Assembly (NCBI RefSeq): GCF_009905255.1
Contig: NZ_CP047602.1
Span: 434,001 to 498,000 of the forward strand
Source of the DNA: Thermoanaerobacterium aotearoense
GTDB taxonomy: Bacteria; Bacillota; Thermoanaerobacteria; Thermoanaerobacterales; Thermoanaerobacteraceae
DNA: 64,000 bases
Reading direction: 5' to 3'
Both the position numbers and the translations under genes were made by a program. The notes beneath the pieces are model-generated. The model was not told the origin of the DNA, searched no databases, and saw only the letters and a program-made list of their open reading frames with translations. Positions 18,359 through 27,952 of the stretch are shown here, piece by piece (position 1 is the first letter of the stretch; every line of letters begins with the position of its first letter).

Positions 18359-18486
18359 TAATGCCTTATGTCAGCTATGGGTTTTTAATTATTTTTTAAT
18401 AATTTCGACATTTGTCTGAAAATAAAATATGATATAATATGATATGGTATAATATTAGTATTAAAATTTTTTTGAGGGGATATGTT

Positions 18487-21060
18487 ATGGAGAATAATAC
18501 ACAACTTAGGCGTAGTGATAGAAATAAAAAGAAAAAAAGCAAACAAAGCGCCTTTAAGAAAGTCTTCAATGTTGTGCTGTGGGGTGTCATTATATTGCTG
18601 TTGGCAGGCGTTGGCGCTGTTGGCGGTAAAGTTTTAGCTATAATAAAAAACACGCCTCCACTGTCGCAGGATGCCTTGACAAAGATGAAACAATCGTCAA
18701 TAGTATATGTTAAAAACAGCGATGGAAGCTGGAGCCAAGCTGCAATTTTACATGGTTCTGATAACAGACTTTGGGTTTCTATAGATAAGATTCCTGAAAA
18801 CCTGCAAAATGCCGTTGTGGCCATAGAAGATCAGAGGTTTTACAAGAATAATTTAGGCATTGATCCAAAGAGGATAATTGGTGCACTTTTGGTTGACATA
18901 AAGGCTGGTGGCAAACCTGTGGAAGGTGCCAGCACCATAACGCAGCAGCTTGTCAAAAATACTATGCTTACGGATGAAAAGACATTGACGAGAAAGATTC
19001 AAGAGGCTGTATTAGCATGGCAATTAGAACAGAAGTACACGAAAAAGCAGATACTTGAAGCGTATCTTAACACCATTTATTTAGGTGGCCCACATATAAA
19101 TGCGTATGGTGTTCAAGCAGCAGCCCTTCAGTATTTTGGCAAGGATGTAAGCCAGTTGGATCTTGCAGAATGTGCTATGATTGCTGGCATTACCAACAAT
19201 CCTTCTATGTACTCGCCTGATTCCAATATACAGCAAGCGACGGAGAGACAGCACCTTGTTTTGAGTGAAATGCTGAAACAAGGCTTCATCACTCAAGAAC
19301 AGTACAATGCTGCCATAAATGAAAAGCTGCATTTTGTCTTTAAAAACCTTAATTTGTCTACCTACAGTCACGGTTATTTCATAGATCAAGTCATAAATGA
19401 TGCTACAGATGCTCTTGTCAAAAAGCTTGGTATAACTAAATCTGAAGCATTAAACGAGATATATAATGGCGGACTTAGGATATATTCTACAATGGATCCA
19501 AATATACAGACAATAATGGAAAATGCGTTTAAAAATCCGAAGCTTTTCCCTGTAGATCCGACTACAAAAGAGGCTGTACAGGGCGCTATGGTAGTTATAG
19601 ATTGGAAGACCGGAGAAATCAAGGGCATTGTAGGCGGTAGAAATACAAATGACTTTAAATATGTCACAAGAGGTATAAGCTTTGCCGACTCAAAGAGGCA
19701 GCCAGGCTCGTCGATAAAGCCTTTGACTGTATATGGGCCTGCATTGCAAAGCGGTCTTACCGCTGCTACAGTTGTAGATGACGTTCCTACAACATTTACG
19801 CTTCCCGGTGCAAAGCCTTATACACCTCACAACTATGAAAGCAATTATTACCATGGGTTAGTGACTTTAAGGGAAGCAATTACAGATTCGCTGAATGTGC
19901 CTGCTGTTCAGGTTGTCAACAAGATAGGCATAAATGTCTCTGCAAGTTACGGGAAAAAATTTGGCCTTGACATCACTAAAAATGATATGTACCTTCCAGC
20001 GTTGGCGTTAGGCGGTTTAAGCCAAGGTATCACGCCTATACAAGAAGCGGCTGCTTACGGGGCAATAGCCAATAAAGGCATGTATATAAGTCCGATTACT
20101 TTTACAAAGATTACAGATTCAACAGGAAAAGTGTTGGTAGACAATAAACCGGAAGAGCATGTGGTGCTAAGTGAGCAAAATGCTTATATATTGAGAAGCA
20201 TGATGATGGACGTTGTAGATCATGGAACAGGTACTGCCGCAAAGCTTTCTAATATGGATGTAGCAGATAAGACAGGAACATCTGAGAATTCAGGCAACAT
20301 TTGGTTCTCAGGTTTTACGCCTTACTACGTTGGCACTGTGTGGATGGGCTATCCATCATCAAATAACCCTGTGAAAAATTACGGTGTGTCGCAGGTAGGT
20401 GGTACTTTCCCAGCTCAGATGTGGAGGACTGTCATGGCACAAATACATCAAAATCTTCCACCAACACATTTTACAGATAAACCATCTGGAATAGTATATG
20501 AGACGGTCTGCAAAGATTCCGGAGAATTGCCGACCGATTTGTGCAGACAAGATCCGAGAGGGGACAGGACGTATACTGAGATGTTTGCTGCAGGCACACA
20601 GCCTACAGAGTACTGCACTGTTCACGTGTCAGCCCAGATAGACACATTGACAGGAAAACTGGCATCTTCCTGGACGCCGCCTTTCTTGGTGAAACAAGAA
20701 GTGTTTATCAATCCGCCAGGCAGGACGCCGGAGCAAAATGCGTACGCTGCTGATGGCAAATACGTGTTGCCTACACAGTCAGACAGTGGAAGCGATGTAT
20801 TGCCGGGAAATAATCAGAACGACAATGGCTCACAAAATGGAAACTCACCGACAAATGGTGGTGATACTACTGCTCCTACAAATGGAACGGAACCGGGAAA
20901 TACAAACACTGAAAGCACCGGACAAAGCAGCACATCCAGCAATGGCGGGCAAAGCAGCAGCGGCACAAATAGCACTAATACTAATAGCAGTGGACAAGGA
21001 AATTCTACTACGAATCAAAAAGGCATTGGAAATATAATAAATTCTATACTTGGGCACTAA
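18487..21060 (+). CDS. Class A penicillin-binding protein (peptidoglycan glycosyltransferase/transpeptidase)
   Basis: 857 residues from ATG 18487 (GAGGGGA at 18474-18480). A short basic cytoplasmic tail and one membrane helix (about residues 25-50) are followed by a GT51 glycosyltransferase (catalytic Glu in AIEDQRFYKN, GASTITQQLVKN). The transpeptidase has SxxK in PGSSIKPLTVY, SxN in DSLNVPAV and KTG in ADKTGTSE. The last 110 residues are a low-complexity Gly/Ser/Asn/Thr tail, common in Bacillota PonA proteins and probably threading the wall. TATAAT boxes at 18433 and 18448 suggest its own promoter but lack a good -35. It synthesises and crosslinks cell wall. Confidence 0.93.
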   Translation: MENNTQLRRSDRNKKKKSKQSAFKKVFNVVLWGVIILLLAGVGAVGGKVLAIIKNTPPLSQDALTKMKQSSIVYVKNSDGSWSQAAILHGSDNRLWVSIDKIPENLQNAVVAIEDQRFYKNNLGIDPKRIIGALLVDIKAGGKPVEGASTITQQLVKNTMLTDEKTLTRKIQEAVLAWQLEQKYTKKQILEAYLNTIYLGGPHINAYGVQAAALQYFGKDVSQLDLAECAMIAGITNNPSMYSPDSNIQQATERQHLVLSEMLKQGFITQEQYNAAINEKLHFVFKNLNLSTYSHGYFIDQVINDATDALVKKLGITKSEALNEIYNGGLRIYSTMDPNIQTIMENAFKNPKLFPVDPTTKEAVQGAMVVIDWKTGEIKGIVGGRNTNDFKYVTRGISFADSKRQPGSSIKPLTVYGPALQSGLTAATVVDDVPTTFTLPGAKPYTPHNYESNYYHGLVTLREAITDSLNVPAVQVVNKIGINVSASYGKKFGLDITKNDMYLPALALGGLSQGITPIQEAAAYGAIANKGMYISPITFTKITDSTGKVLVDNKPEEHVVLSEQNAYILRSMMMDVVDHGTGTAAKLSNMDVADKTGTSENSGNIWFSGFTPYYVGTVWMGYPSSNNPVKNYGVSQVGGTFPAQMWRTVMAQIHQNLPPTHFTDKPSGIVYETVCKDSGELPTDLCRQDPRGDRTYTEMFAAGTQPTEYCTVHVSAQIDTLTGKLASSWTPPFLVKQEVFINPPGRTPEQNAYAADGKYVLPTQSDSGSDVLPGNNQNDNGSQNGNSPTNGGDTTAPTNGTEPGNTNTESTGQSSTSSNGGQSSSGTNSTNTNSSGQGNSTTNQKGIGNIINSILGH

Positions 21061-21061
21061 C

Positions 21062-21092
21062 AAAAACCATCCGCATAGCGGGTGGTTTTTTG
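21062..21092 (+). terminator. Terminator after the penicillin-binding protein gene
   Basis: AACCATCCGC / GCGGGTGGTT stem (one G-T pair) with an ATA loop and a TTTTTT tail. Confidence 0.85.
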
Positions 21093-21214
21093 CTTCGCTT
21101 CCTTTGTGAGCTTAACTAATCTTGCTATTGTGAATAATGTATCATCTCATAGGAAAAAATTATTGAAGGAATATTGAGATGTCTGTAGAAATATATAGTT
21201 AGGGGGCGAATATT

Positions 21215-22408
21215 ATGAAAAGTATGGATTACTTAAAAGAGCTTTCAAGGTTTGAACACCGTGGTTCAGCCACAAAAAATGAAAGAAAGGCAGCAGATTA
21301 CATCGCAGAAAAGCTTAAAAGTTTAGGCTATGATGTGGGTGTACAGGAATTTAAAACGACCCGAGACAATCTTTACATTTTGCCTCTTCAATTTGGTATC
21401 CTTCTTTTCCTCATGGGAGCCGCGTCGCTCGTATACGATAAATTTTTAAATGTTGTGGAGCTTTTAATTTCCATTATTGCAGTACTTTTGCTGGTTTTAG
21501 AGTTAAGCGGCAGGTCTTTTGAAACAAGCATAATGCCTAAGCACAGATCTAAAAACGTATTCACAAGATTCGAAAAAGATGGCAAAAGGAAAATAGTCAT
21601 ATCTGCCCACATCGATACGCAAAAGGGTAGTTTGATGTTCAGCCCAAAGATTGTTGGTAGATTAAAAATGATTTTCAATGTTGGGTATGTTGGATTTGCC
21701 CTTATACCATTGGGTATCGCACTTAAAGTGATGAACATTTCTTTTGTATCAAATGCTTTATTGGGATTAGGCATACTTATAACTTTTGCAATGATTGTAT
21801 TTTTGCTTATATGCCAGTTAGGCGGGAAGTACACAAATGGCGCTAATGACAATGGTTCTGGCGTATCTTTGGCATTAGCAATTGCAGATCACTATGCAAA
21901 CAACAAAGATAAATTTCCTGATGATGTGCAACTGGTTTTCCTCTTTACAGGCAGCGAAGAGACTGGCGAAAGGGGAATGAAATATTTCTTAAAAAAGCAT
22001 AGAAGGCTTTTAAATAGTGATACGCAGTTTGTAATACTGGATAATCTTGGAGCAGGAAAGTTGACATACCTTGAAGGAGAAGGCATGTTAATATACAGGA
22101 AAGCGGGCAAAATGCTTTTAGACGTTGCAGATCTTATGGCAAAAGAGTATCCAAAAAATACGGTTCAGAGAAGGAGAAACCTGCTTTTGCCTACAGATGC
22201 ACTGCCTGTTTTAGCAAGTGGATTCGACGCTATAGCCTTTTTATCCATGGATGAAGACGGATCTATAAAAAATTATCATTGGTTTACAGATACTATAGAA
22301 AACGTGGATTCGAAGCTTTTAAGATATGAAGAAAGCTTTTTGATAGAGTACATCTTAAGGGTGTCAAATAAAATTAGCAATTTAAAAAACGTTGAAGCAA
22401 TTGAGTAG
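21215..22408 (+). CDS. Membrane-embedded M28-family zinc peptidase
   Basis: 397 residues, ATG 21215 with AGGGGG upstream. The peptidase M28 ligands are visible in order: HID in VISAHIDTQ, Asp in NGANDNGSGV, the Glu pair in FTGSEETGERG, Asp in VILDNLGAG and a late His in NYHWFTDT, so it should bind two zinc ions and act as an aminopeptidase. Unusually for the family, two hydrophobic hairpins (about residues 55-105 and 150-195) interrupt the fold and would anchor it in the membrane with the active site beside the bilayer. The substrate is unknown. It is monocistronic, convergent with the next gene. Confidence 0.85.
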   Translation: MKSMDYLKELSRFEHRGSATKNERKAADYIAEKLKSLGYDVGVQEFKTTRDNLYILPLQFGILLFLMGAASLVYDKFLNVVELLISIIAVLLLVLELSGRSFETSIMPKHRSKNVFTRFEKDGKRKIVISAHIDTQKGSLMFSPKIVGRLKMIFNVGYVGFALIPLGIALKVMNISFVSNALLGLGILITFAMIVFLLICQLGGKYTNGANDNGSGVSLALAIADHYANNKDKFPDDVQLVFLFTGSEETGERGMKYFLKKHRRLLNSDTQFVILDNLGAGKLTYLEGEGMLIYRKAGKMLLDVADLMAKEYPKNTVQRRRNLLLPTDALPVLASGFDAIAFLSMDEDGSIKNYHWFTDTIENVDSKLLRYEESFLIEYILRVSNKISNLKNVEAIE

Positions 22409-22436
22409 GAGTAGGGATATACCACCTACTCCTTTG
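22408..22436. terminator. Bidirectional terminator between convergent genes
   Basis: GGAGTAGG / CCTACTCC stem (22408-22415, 22425-22432) with TTTGATTT on the plus side. It overlaps the ends of both genes. Confidence 0.6.
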
Positions 22437-22938
22437 ATTTATTGAAATAGCCTGTCAGGATGAATATTAAAAAGATGGATAGTATTCCACCGATTATAGC
22501 AGTAGCTAACTGCGGGAATGTAAAGGCTGCTGCAATTTTTTGCGGGACTTTGATGCCAAACATTACGAGGATGTACTTTACGGAAGCTGCAAGCCATAAA
22601 AATTTTACAACTGCACCTACTATCATGCCTATGATGTTGTTTTTAATAGCCGAGAAAAGCACTACGTACAGTGCATTTCCAATCATTATAAACGGTATAA
22701 GTATTGGAAAGCCCATAAGTCCTACTAAAAACGCGATAATTGGCGTCAAAAGCCCTATTGTGATGCCAGACCAGATTCCTACGAAATAAGCCGATACAAT
22801 AAGCATCGCATTTACGATTGAACCTGTTACAAGCTGCGGCATCTTGATGAATTGTATGATTATAGTCAATGCCAGTAAAATAGCGGTTCTTGTTATAAAT
22901 TTTGCGTCAAATTTTTTGGGTGATGTACTGTTTACCAT
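22426..22938 (-). CDS. ECF transporter S-component (substrate unknown)
   Basis: 170 residues with a GGAGGTGAT ribosome site before ATG. Five or six hydrophobic segments cover most of the protein, with short loops. The N-terminal pattern (RTAILLALTIIIQFIKMPQ...GSIVNAMLIVSAYFVG) is typical of substrate-binding S-components of energy-coupling-factor vitamin/metal importers (the group including FolT/HmpT-like proteins). No EcfA/EcfT genes are nearby, so it probably shares a central module encoded elsewhere. The substrate cannot be read from sequence. A 12-bp palindrome lies upstream. Confidence 0.75.
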   Translation of the reverse strand: MVNSTSPKKFDAKFITRTAILLALTIIIQFIKMPQLVTGSIVNAMLIVSAYFVGIWSGITIGLLTPIIAFLVGLMGFPILIPFIMIGNALYVVLFSAIKNNIIGMIVGAVVKFLWLAASVKYILVMFGIKVPQKIAAAFTFPQLATAIIGGILSIFLIFILTGYFNKSKE

Positions 22939-22977
22939 GATATCACCTCCAATATCAATCTATTTAACTATATTTTA

Positions 22978-22989
22978 ACACTATAGTGT
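22978..22989 (-). promoter_or_regulatory. Palindrome upstream of the S-component gene, possible operator
   Basis: ACACTATAGTGT is a perfect 12-bp palindrome about 40 bases before the gene. TATAGT within it could serve as the -10 box, so a repressor there would block transcription. No known regulator consensus was matched. Confidence 0.4.
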
Positions 22990-23058
22990 AATGTTGTTAA
23001 GCAATTATCAATAAAGTATTAAAAATATTAATTATGTATTAAATCTATCTTAGAGTCA

Positions 23059-23088
23059 TTGACGAAAGGCACTGGGCAAGGTTATCAT
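23059..23088 (+). promoter_or_regulatory. Sigma-A promoter of the DUF4309 gene
   Basis: TTGACG (23059-23064), an 18-base spacer, then TATCAT (23083-23088), 40 bases before the start codon. Confidence 0.6.
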
Positions 23089-23127
23089 TTGTGTGGGGGA
23101 GTAAATAAAAAAATTGGAGGCTTGATG

Positions 23128-23832
23128 ATGAGAAAATACAGTTTATTGATAGCACTTGTTGTTATCGCATCGGTTTTTACTGGCTACCTGCTTTATAGCA
23201 ATTTCAATACAAAGCAAAGGGAAAATCAACAATCGCAAAGCCAAAAAACCGCAACAAATGATATTTCTGCTTCTGATAATAATACAAATGATGTGGAAAA
23301 TAGCAGCAACGACAGCAATAATGATAATGGCAGCAAACAAGATGAGAATTCTGTTTCGGAAAATCGCAACGGTGATCTGATAAATCAAATAGTAAGCCTT
23401 GCAAAAGAAGGTAAAGTAATAAACTGCGATTTTGTCACAGGCAAAACTACTATAGATGACATAGAAAAGGTGTATGGAAACCCTGACAAGCAAGAGTACA
23501 TTTCGTCTGCAAAAGGAACTTATACAACTTTTACCAAAAAGGATCTTGTATTTGGATTTAATAAAGGAATGCAGGTTTTTGAAACCAGATCATTTGATCC
23601 AAGATTACAAGCTATTTCAAGAAGCGATATTGAAAATGTATTGGGGAAAGCTCCGTATAAAGCTACTGTAAGCGGCACTCCAAATCAAACTGTTTTAGGA
23701 TATACGATGAATTCTGACTACAAGCTTGAATTTGTCATATCAGATACGACGAATCTTGTTGATCATGTAAATGTGCTGTATCCTGATGCAACAGTTAATT
23801 CAATGGCAGACGATCCAGGACGCAAATGGTAA
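23128..23832 (+). CDS. Secreted/anchored DUF4309 (YjgB-like) protein
   Basis: 234 residues from ATG 23128 (TTGGAGG at 23114-23120; ATG 23125 is an alternative). An N-terminal membrane helix (residues 4-24), a 55-residue Asn/Ser/Asp/Gln-rich linker, then a globular domain with the DUF4309 pattern: IDDIEKVYGNPDKQEYI, FGFNKGMQVFETRSFD, IENVLGKAP and HVNVLYPDA. Bacillus YjgB is the namesake; its function is not known to me. It lies between the divergent S-component gene and the leuS leader, with no terminator of its own visible. Confidence 0.78.
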   Translation: MRKYSLLIALVVIASVFTGYLLYSNFNTKQRENQQSQSQKTATNDISASDNNTNDVENSSNDSNNDNGSKQDENSVSENRNGDLINQIVSLAKEGKVINCDFVTGKTTIDDIEKVYGNPDKQEYISSAKGTYTTFTKKDLVFGFNKGMQVFETRSFDPRLQAISRSDIENVLGKAPYKATVSGTPNQTVLGYTMNSDYKLEFVISDTTNLVDHVNVLYPDATVNSMADDPGRKW

Positions 23833-23894
23833 TCTATCTTGTTGCATTTTAAGAGCATTTGTAATAAAATATTGGTAAATATATATTGTTAATG

Positions 23895-24100
23895 CAATGA
23901 TGTGGAGTAGTAAGCTAAGACTTTTTCAGAGAGCCTTGTGACGGTGAGAAAAGGCATTGTGTTAGCTGAACTCGCCATTGAGCATGCATATTAAAAGTAT
24001 GCACGGTTGTACCGTTATATGGAACAAGTGGGCTTGCGTCAAAAAGAGTGGTACCACGGAAGCGATGCTTTCGTCTCTTTATGATGTGAAGCCTTTTTTA
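23895..24100 (+). promoter_or_regulatory. T-box leader (tRNA-Leu sensing) of leuS
   Basis: The T-box core AGAGTGGTACCACGG is at 24045-24059, and a CGGAAGC-GAT-GCTTTCG hairpin with CTCTTT follows. Upstream, a stem-I-like region contains GAACTCGCC; CTC (23971-23973) would be the leucine specifier codon. By family knowledge, uncharged tRNA-Leu pairs with the specifier and the T-box bulge, allowing read-through into leuS. The T-run at 24093-24098 completes the terminator side. Confidence 0.88.
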
Positions 24101-24128
24101 TGCAAAAAATATTAATAGGAGTGAGAAG

Positions 24129-26573
24129 ATGGCTTATTCAAGGGATATTGATAAAAAATGGCAAAAAAAGTGGGAAGATACAAAACTATACAAATTTAAT
24201 CCGGATAACATCGACAAAAAATTGTACTGCCTTGAGATGTTTTCATATCCGTCAGGCGCTAAGCTTCACGCAGGGCATTGGTATAACTACGGGCCTGCTG
24301 ATTCATGGGCAAGGATGAAAAGGATGCAAGGATATGAAGTCTTTCATCCAATGGGTTTTGACGCGTTTGGATTGCCGGCAGAAAACTACGCCATAAAGAC
24401 AGGCATACATCCACAGGATTCCACGCTTCAAAACATAAAGACGATGGAAAGACAGTTAAGAGAGATGGGCGCCACATTTGATTGGGATTATGAGGTTATA
24501 ACCTGTTTGCCAGATTACTACAAATGGACACAGTGGGTTTTCTTGCAACTGTATAAAAAAGGGTTGGCTTACAGGAAAAAGGCTCCTGTCAATTGGTGTC
24601 CAAGCTGCAAGACAGTCCTTGCAAATGAGCAAGTTGTAGAAGGCACTTGTGAAAGATGCGGTTCTGAAGTGACTAAAAAGGATTTGACTCAGTGGTTTTT
24701 GAAAATAACTGAATATGCAGAAGAACTTTTAGATAAGCTTGATGAGCTGGACTGGCCTGAAAAGACGAAAATGATGCAGAGAAACTGGATAGGAAAATCT
24801 GACGGTGCTGAGATAGAATTTAAAGTCGACGGAAAAGACATATCGTTTAAAGTTTTTACAACAAGAGCTGACACGCTATACGGTGTTACATATGTGGTCT
24901 TGGCTCCAGAAAATGAAATAGTAGATCTCATAACGACAGATGAACACAGGAGAAATGTAGAGGATTATAAAGAATACGCCAAAAAGCAAAGCGAGATAGA
25001 GAGGCTTTCGACGGAAAAAGAGAAGACAGGTGTATTTACAGGAGCGTATGCTATCCATCCTATCACAGGCGAAAGAGTGCCTATATGGATATCCGATTAC
25101 GTTCTTGCCACATACGGGACAGGCTGTGTAATGGCTGTACCTGCCCATGATGAGAGAGATTATGCATTTGCAAAGAAATACGACTTGCCAATAAAGAGAG
25201 TCATCAAGGGGAATGATGGGGTAGATGACTCACTGCCATTTGTTGAATACGGTATTCTTGTAGACAGTGGCGACTTTACAGGAAGCAAATCAGAAGATGC
25301 AAGGATAGAAATAGTGAAGACGCTTGAGAAAGAAGGCAAAGGAGCTCTTAAGGTAAACTACAGGTTAAGGGATTGGCTTGTATCAAGGCAAAGATATTGG
25401 GGAGCGCCTATACCAATAATACATTGCGAGAAATGCGGTTTGGTACCAGTGCCCGAAGAAGATCTGCCGGTGTTATTACCTTACAATGTGGAGTTTTCTC
25501 CAGATGGGGAATCACCCCTTAAAAAATCTGAGGAGTTTATGAATACTACATGCCCTAAATGCGGTGGCAAAGCATTGAGAGACCCTGATACACTTGATAC
25601 ATTCGTCGATTCATCGTGGTACTTCTTAAGGTATCCTGACAACAAAAACGAGAAAGAGCCTTTCAACAAAGAGCTCATTGATAAGATGCTTCCGGTTGAC
25701 AAATATATAGGCGGTGCTGAGCATGCATGTATGCATCTTTTGTACGCCAGATTCGTCACTAAGGCATTGAGAGACTTAGGATATCTTGATTTCGATGAAC
25801 CTTTTAAATCTCTCATACATCAGGGAATAATTTTAGGGCCTGATGGAAACAAGATGAGCAAATCAAGAGGCAATACAATATCACCTGATGAATACATTAA
25901 TGAATATGGATCGGACGTATTTAGAATGTACTTGATGTTTGGATTTGCCTTTACTGAAGGGGGCCCGTGGAATGATGACGGTATAAAAGCTATGTCACGC
26001 TTCATACAGAGAATTGAAAGGCTTGTAGACAAATTCATAGAGGATAAAGGCAAAGAAAGTAAAGATGAGATTTCAAAAGATGAGAAGGAACTTAACTATG
26101 TGAGAAATTATACGATAAAGAGCGTAACAGAAGATGCCGAAAAGTTCCAGTTTAATACTGCTATAGCAAGGATAATGGAGCTTGTAAATGCCCTTTATAA
26201 ATACGATGCTGACGTGGAAATCAAAAACACAAGATTGTACGAGGAAACTGTAGCAGATCTTATAAGGCTTTTGGCACCTTTTGCGCCACATTTTGCAGAA
26301 GAGATGTGGGAGAAAATAGGATACGGCTATTCTGTTTTTAATCAAAAATGGCCAAAATACGATGAAAAAGCGTTAGTGAAAGATGCCATTGAGATAGCTG
26401 TGCAGGTCAATGGGAAGGTAAGAGGAAGACTTGAAATTTCTCCAGATGCAAGCGAAAAAGAAATTCAGGATACGGCGCTTTCAGCAGAAAGCATAAAACA
26501 ATACATTGATGGTAAAGAAATAGTTAAAATCGTTGTTGTAAAAGGCAGGCTTGTGAATATAGTCGTAAAATAG
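24129..26573 (+). CDS. leuS: Leucyl-tRNA synthetase
   Basis: 814 residues, full length for bacterial LeuRS. A class I catalytic core with the HIGH-type motif as HAGH in [15 protein letters not shown], zinc-type Cys pairs (CPSCKT...CERCGS), the CP1 editing domain with the Thr-rich TTRADTLYG and the [15 protein letters not shown] region, and KMSKS at residues 575-579 ([11 protein letters not shown]). The C-terminal anticodon-binding and docking domain ends at [11 protein letters not shown]. It charges tRNA-Leu. It is controlled by the T-box directly upstream, and the start has AGGAGTGAG spacing. Confidence 0.97.
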   Translation: MAYSRDIDKKWQKKWEDTKLYKFNPDNIDKKLYCLEMFSYPSGAKLHAGHWYNYGPADSWARMKRMQGYEVFHPMGFDAFGLPAENYAIKTGIHPQDSTLQNIKTMERQLREMGATFDWDYEVITCLPDYYKWTQWVFLQLYKKGLAYRKKAPVNWCPSCKTVLANEQVVEGTCERCGSEVTKKDLTQWFLKITEYAEELLDKLDELDWPEKTKMMQRNWIGKSDGAEIEFKVDGKDISFKVFTTRADTLYGVTYVVLAPENEIVDLITTDEHRRNVEDYKEYAKKQSEIERLSTEKEKTGVFTGAYAIHPITGERVPIWISDYVLATYGTGCVMAVPAHDERDYAFAKKYDLPIKRVIKGNDGVDDSLPFVEYGILVDSGDFTGSKSEDARIEIVKTLEKEGKGALKVNYRLRDWLVSRQRYWGAPIPIIHCEKCGLVPVPEEDLPVLLPYNVEFSPDGESPLKKSEEFMNTTCPKCGGKALRDPDTLDTFVDSSWYFLRYPDNKNEKEPFNKELIDKMLPVDKYIGGAEHACMHLLYARFVTKALRDLGYLDFDEPFKSLIHQGIILGPDGNKMSKSRGNTISPDEYINEYGSDVFRMYLMFGFAFTEGGPWNDDGIKAMSRFIQRIERLVDKFIEDKGKESKDEISKDEKELNYVRNYTIKSVTEDAEKFQFNTAIARIMELVNALYKYDADVEIKNTRLYEETVADLIRLLAPFAPHFAEEMWEKIGYGYSVFNQKWPKYDEKALVKDAIEIAVQVNGKVRGRLEISPDASEKEIQDTALSAESIKQYIDGKEIVKIVVVKGRLVNIVVK

Positions 26574-26597
26574 GCAGTTATACACTGCCTATTTTTA
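26571..26597. terminator. Bidirectional terminator between leuS and tlp
   Basis: TAGGCAGT / ACTGCCTA stem (26571-26578, 26584-26591) followed by TTTTTAAT. It overlaps the leuS stop codon and serves both converging genes. Confidence 0.85.
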
Positions 26598-26864
26598 ATC
26601 TTTTTTGTCTACGCCATTTCCGGCTTCTACTTCGTCTACGATTTCATCTCTCATACCATGGATGCTTTCAAGTCTATGGCGATTTTTTTCTTTGATTCTT
26701 GCGATTTCTTCTGGAGAAAGTTCTTCAGCATGCAATTTCAAGTAATCTTCAGCTTCTCTGTAATTTTCTATTGTATCGTGAATCATATCCTGCAATTTTC
26801 CCACGTTATCAGAACGGTCATCGGGCTTTGGAGGATTTTTGTAACGCCCTTTTTCCTCAGCCAT
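26595..26864 (-). CDS. tlp: Small acid-soluble spore protein Tlp
   Basis: 89 residues from ATG (26864 on the reverse strand), 10 bases from TAGGAG. The charged, helical sequence has the Tlp hallmark KPDDRSDNVGKLQDMIHDTIEN, followed by an acidic helix and KEKNRHRLESI. Tlp is a thioredoxin-like-named small spore protein found in endospore-formers, and its presence supports a sporulating host. Sporulation sigma control is expected but no promoter could be assigned. Confidence 0.9.
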   Translation of the reverse strand: MAEEKGRYKNPPKPDDRSDNVGKLQDMIHDTIENYREAEDYLKLHAEELSPEEIARIKEKNRHRLESIHGMRDEIVDEVEAGNGVDKKD

Positions 26865-27003
26865 CTCTATCACACTCCTAAAAGTATTTTTTCAAAATTA
26901 TTTTTAACTTTTATATTTAATATATGTATTGAAAAAATTAGAAAAGCTTAGGGTGATTATAGTATAATAGGTTTTAGACAAAATAATAAAAGAGGTGTTG
27001 GAA

Positions 27004-27870
27004 ATGTATAAAGTGGAAAAATATATGGATAAATTTGAAACATACAGGCTTTGTGATTTAGAAAATTATTCCTTCTTTGAAGTTGTGCCAGAGCGGGGAG
27101 GAGCTATAACGAAATTTGTATATAATGGAAACGAGATTTTATACCTTGACAAAGAAACGCTGTACGATACGATGAAGAATTTAAGAGGAGGAATACCGAT
27201 ACTTTTTCCTATTTGCGGGTATCTAAAAGATGAGAAATATACGATAGATGGCAGAGAGTACAACATGAAACAGCATGGTGTTGCAAGGCTTCATAAATGG
27301 GACGTAGTCAAGACAAGTGCTGATGATTCTGCATCAATAACATTGAAGTTTACAAGCAGCAGCGAGACGAGGAAAATATACCCTTTTGATTTTGAACTTA
27401 TTTTTACATATATTCTCAAAAACGGAATGCTGATATTAGAGCAACAATATGTAAATAAGTCAGAGAAAAATATGATGTTTTACTCTGGATTTCACCCATA
27501 TTTTTATATTGAAAATAAGTGCGATGCCTTGATATCAGTTGATTCAGATGTATGCTATGATGCAATAGATAAAAAGCAGATTGTTTTCGATGGAGAGATT
27601 GACTTTAAAAAGACGGAAGTAAATCATATTTTTGAGCCTAAATCAAATGAGTGCTTTATATTAGATAAGAAAAGAGGTATGAAAATTATTCTTGAATGGG
27701 ATGAAGCTTTTAAATACGTAGTTGTATGGGCACTACACGATAAAGAATTTATATGTGTCGAGCCTTGGATGGCTAAGCCTGACTCCATGAATACAAAGGA
27801 AGATGTTGAAGTTTTAAAGCCTGGTGATGAGCTAAAAGCAGTGTTTAGCATAAGAGTGTCTATGGAATAA
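27004..27870 (+). CDS. Aldose 1-epimerase / mutarotase family protein
   Basis: 288 residues from ATG 27004 (AAGAGGTG upstream; GTG 26995 overlaps that site). A beta-rich galactose-mutarotase fold: VVPERGGAITKFVYNGNEILYL at the start, GGIPILFPICGYL, the catalytic-type His in KQHGVARLHKW, and a second His in SGFHPYFYI. The closest style is the short-form YeaD/LacX-like epimerases rather than GalM. It would interconvert sugar anomers; the exact sugar is unknown. It is monocistronic, with a TATAAT at 26963. Confidence 0.8.
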   Translation: MYKVEKYMDKFETYRLCDLENYSFFEVVPERGGAITKFVYNGNEILYLDKETLYDTMKNLRGGIPILFPICGYLKDEKYTIDGREYNMKQHGVARLHKWDVVKTSADDSASITLKFTSSSETRKIYPFDFELIFTYILKNGMLILEQQYVNKSEKNMMFYSGFHPYFYIENKCDALISVDSDVCYDAIDKKQIVFDGEIDFKKTEVNHIFEPKSNECFILDKKRGMKIILEWDEAFKYVVVWALHDKEFICVEPWMAKPDSMNTKEDVEVLKPGDELKAVFSIRVSME

Positions 27871-27880
27871 TATTTATGGT

Positions 27881-27930
27881 TATGGTACATTAACGTTTTG
27901 ATTCATTTGCACATAATATAATGTACCATA
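27881..27930 (+). promoter_or_regulatory. Inverted repeat upstream of the phosphate permease
   Basis: TATGGTACATTA (27881-27892) and its exact reverse complement TAATGTACCATA (27919-27930), 26 bases apart and 23 bases before the ATG. There is no T-run, so it is more likely an operator pair or a 5'-leader structure than a terminator. Confidence 0.45.
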
Positions 27931-27952
27931 GGAAATGTATTGAGGTGTCAAA

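Noticed and set aside
18439-18486. Upstream extension of the penicillin-binding protein
   Set aside because: It would run through the SD and promoter-like AT sequence; ATG 18487 has the proper ribosome site.
22974-22999. BirA-type biotin operator before the S-component gene (TTAACA...TGTTAA)
   Set aside because: Half-sites are in the opposite orientation to the BirA motif and imperfectly placed.
23059-23127. N-terminal extension of the DUF4309 protein (TTG 23059)
   Set aside because: The segment contains the -35 and -10 boxes and the ribosome site.
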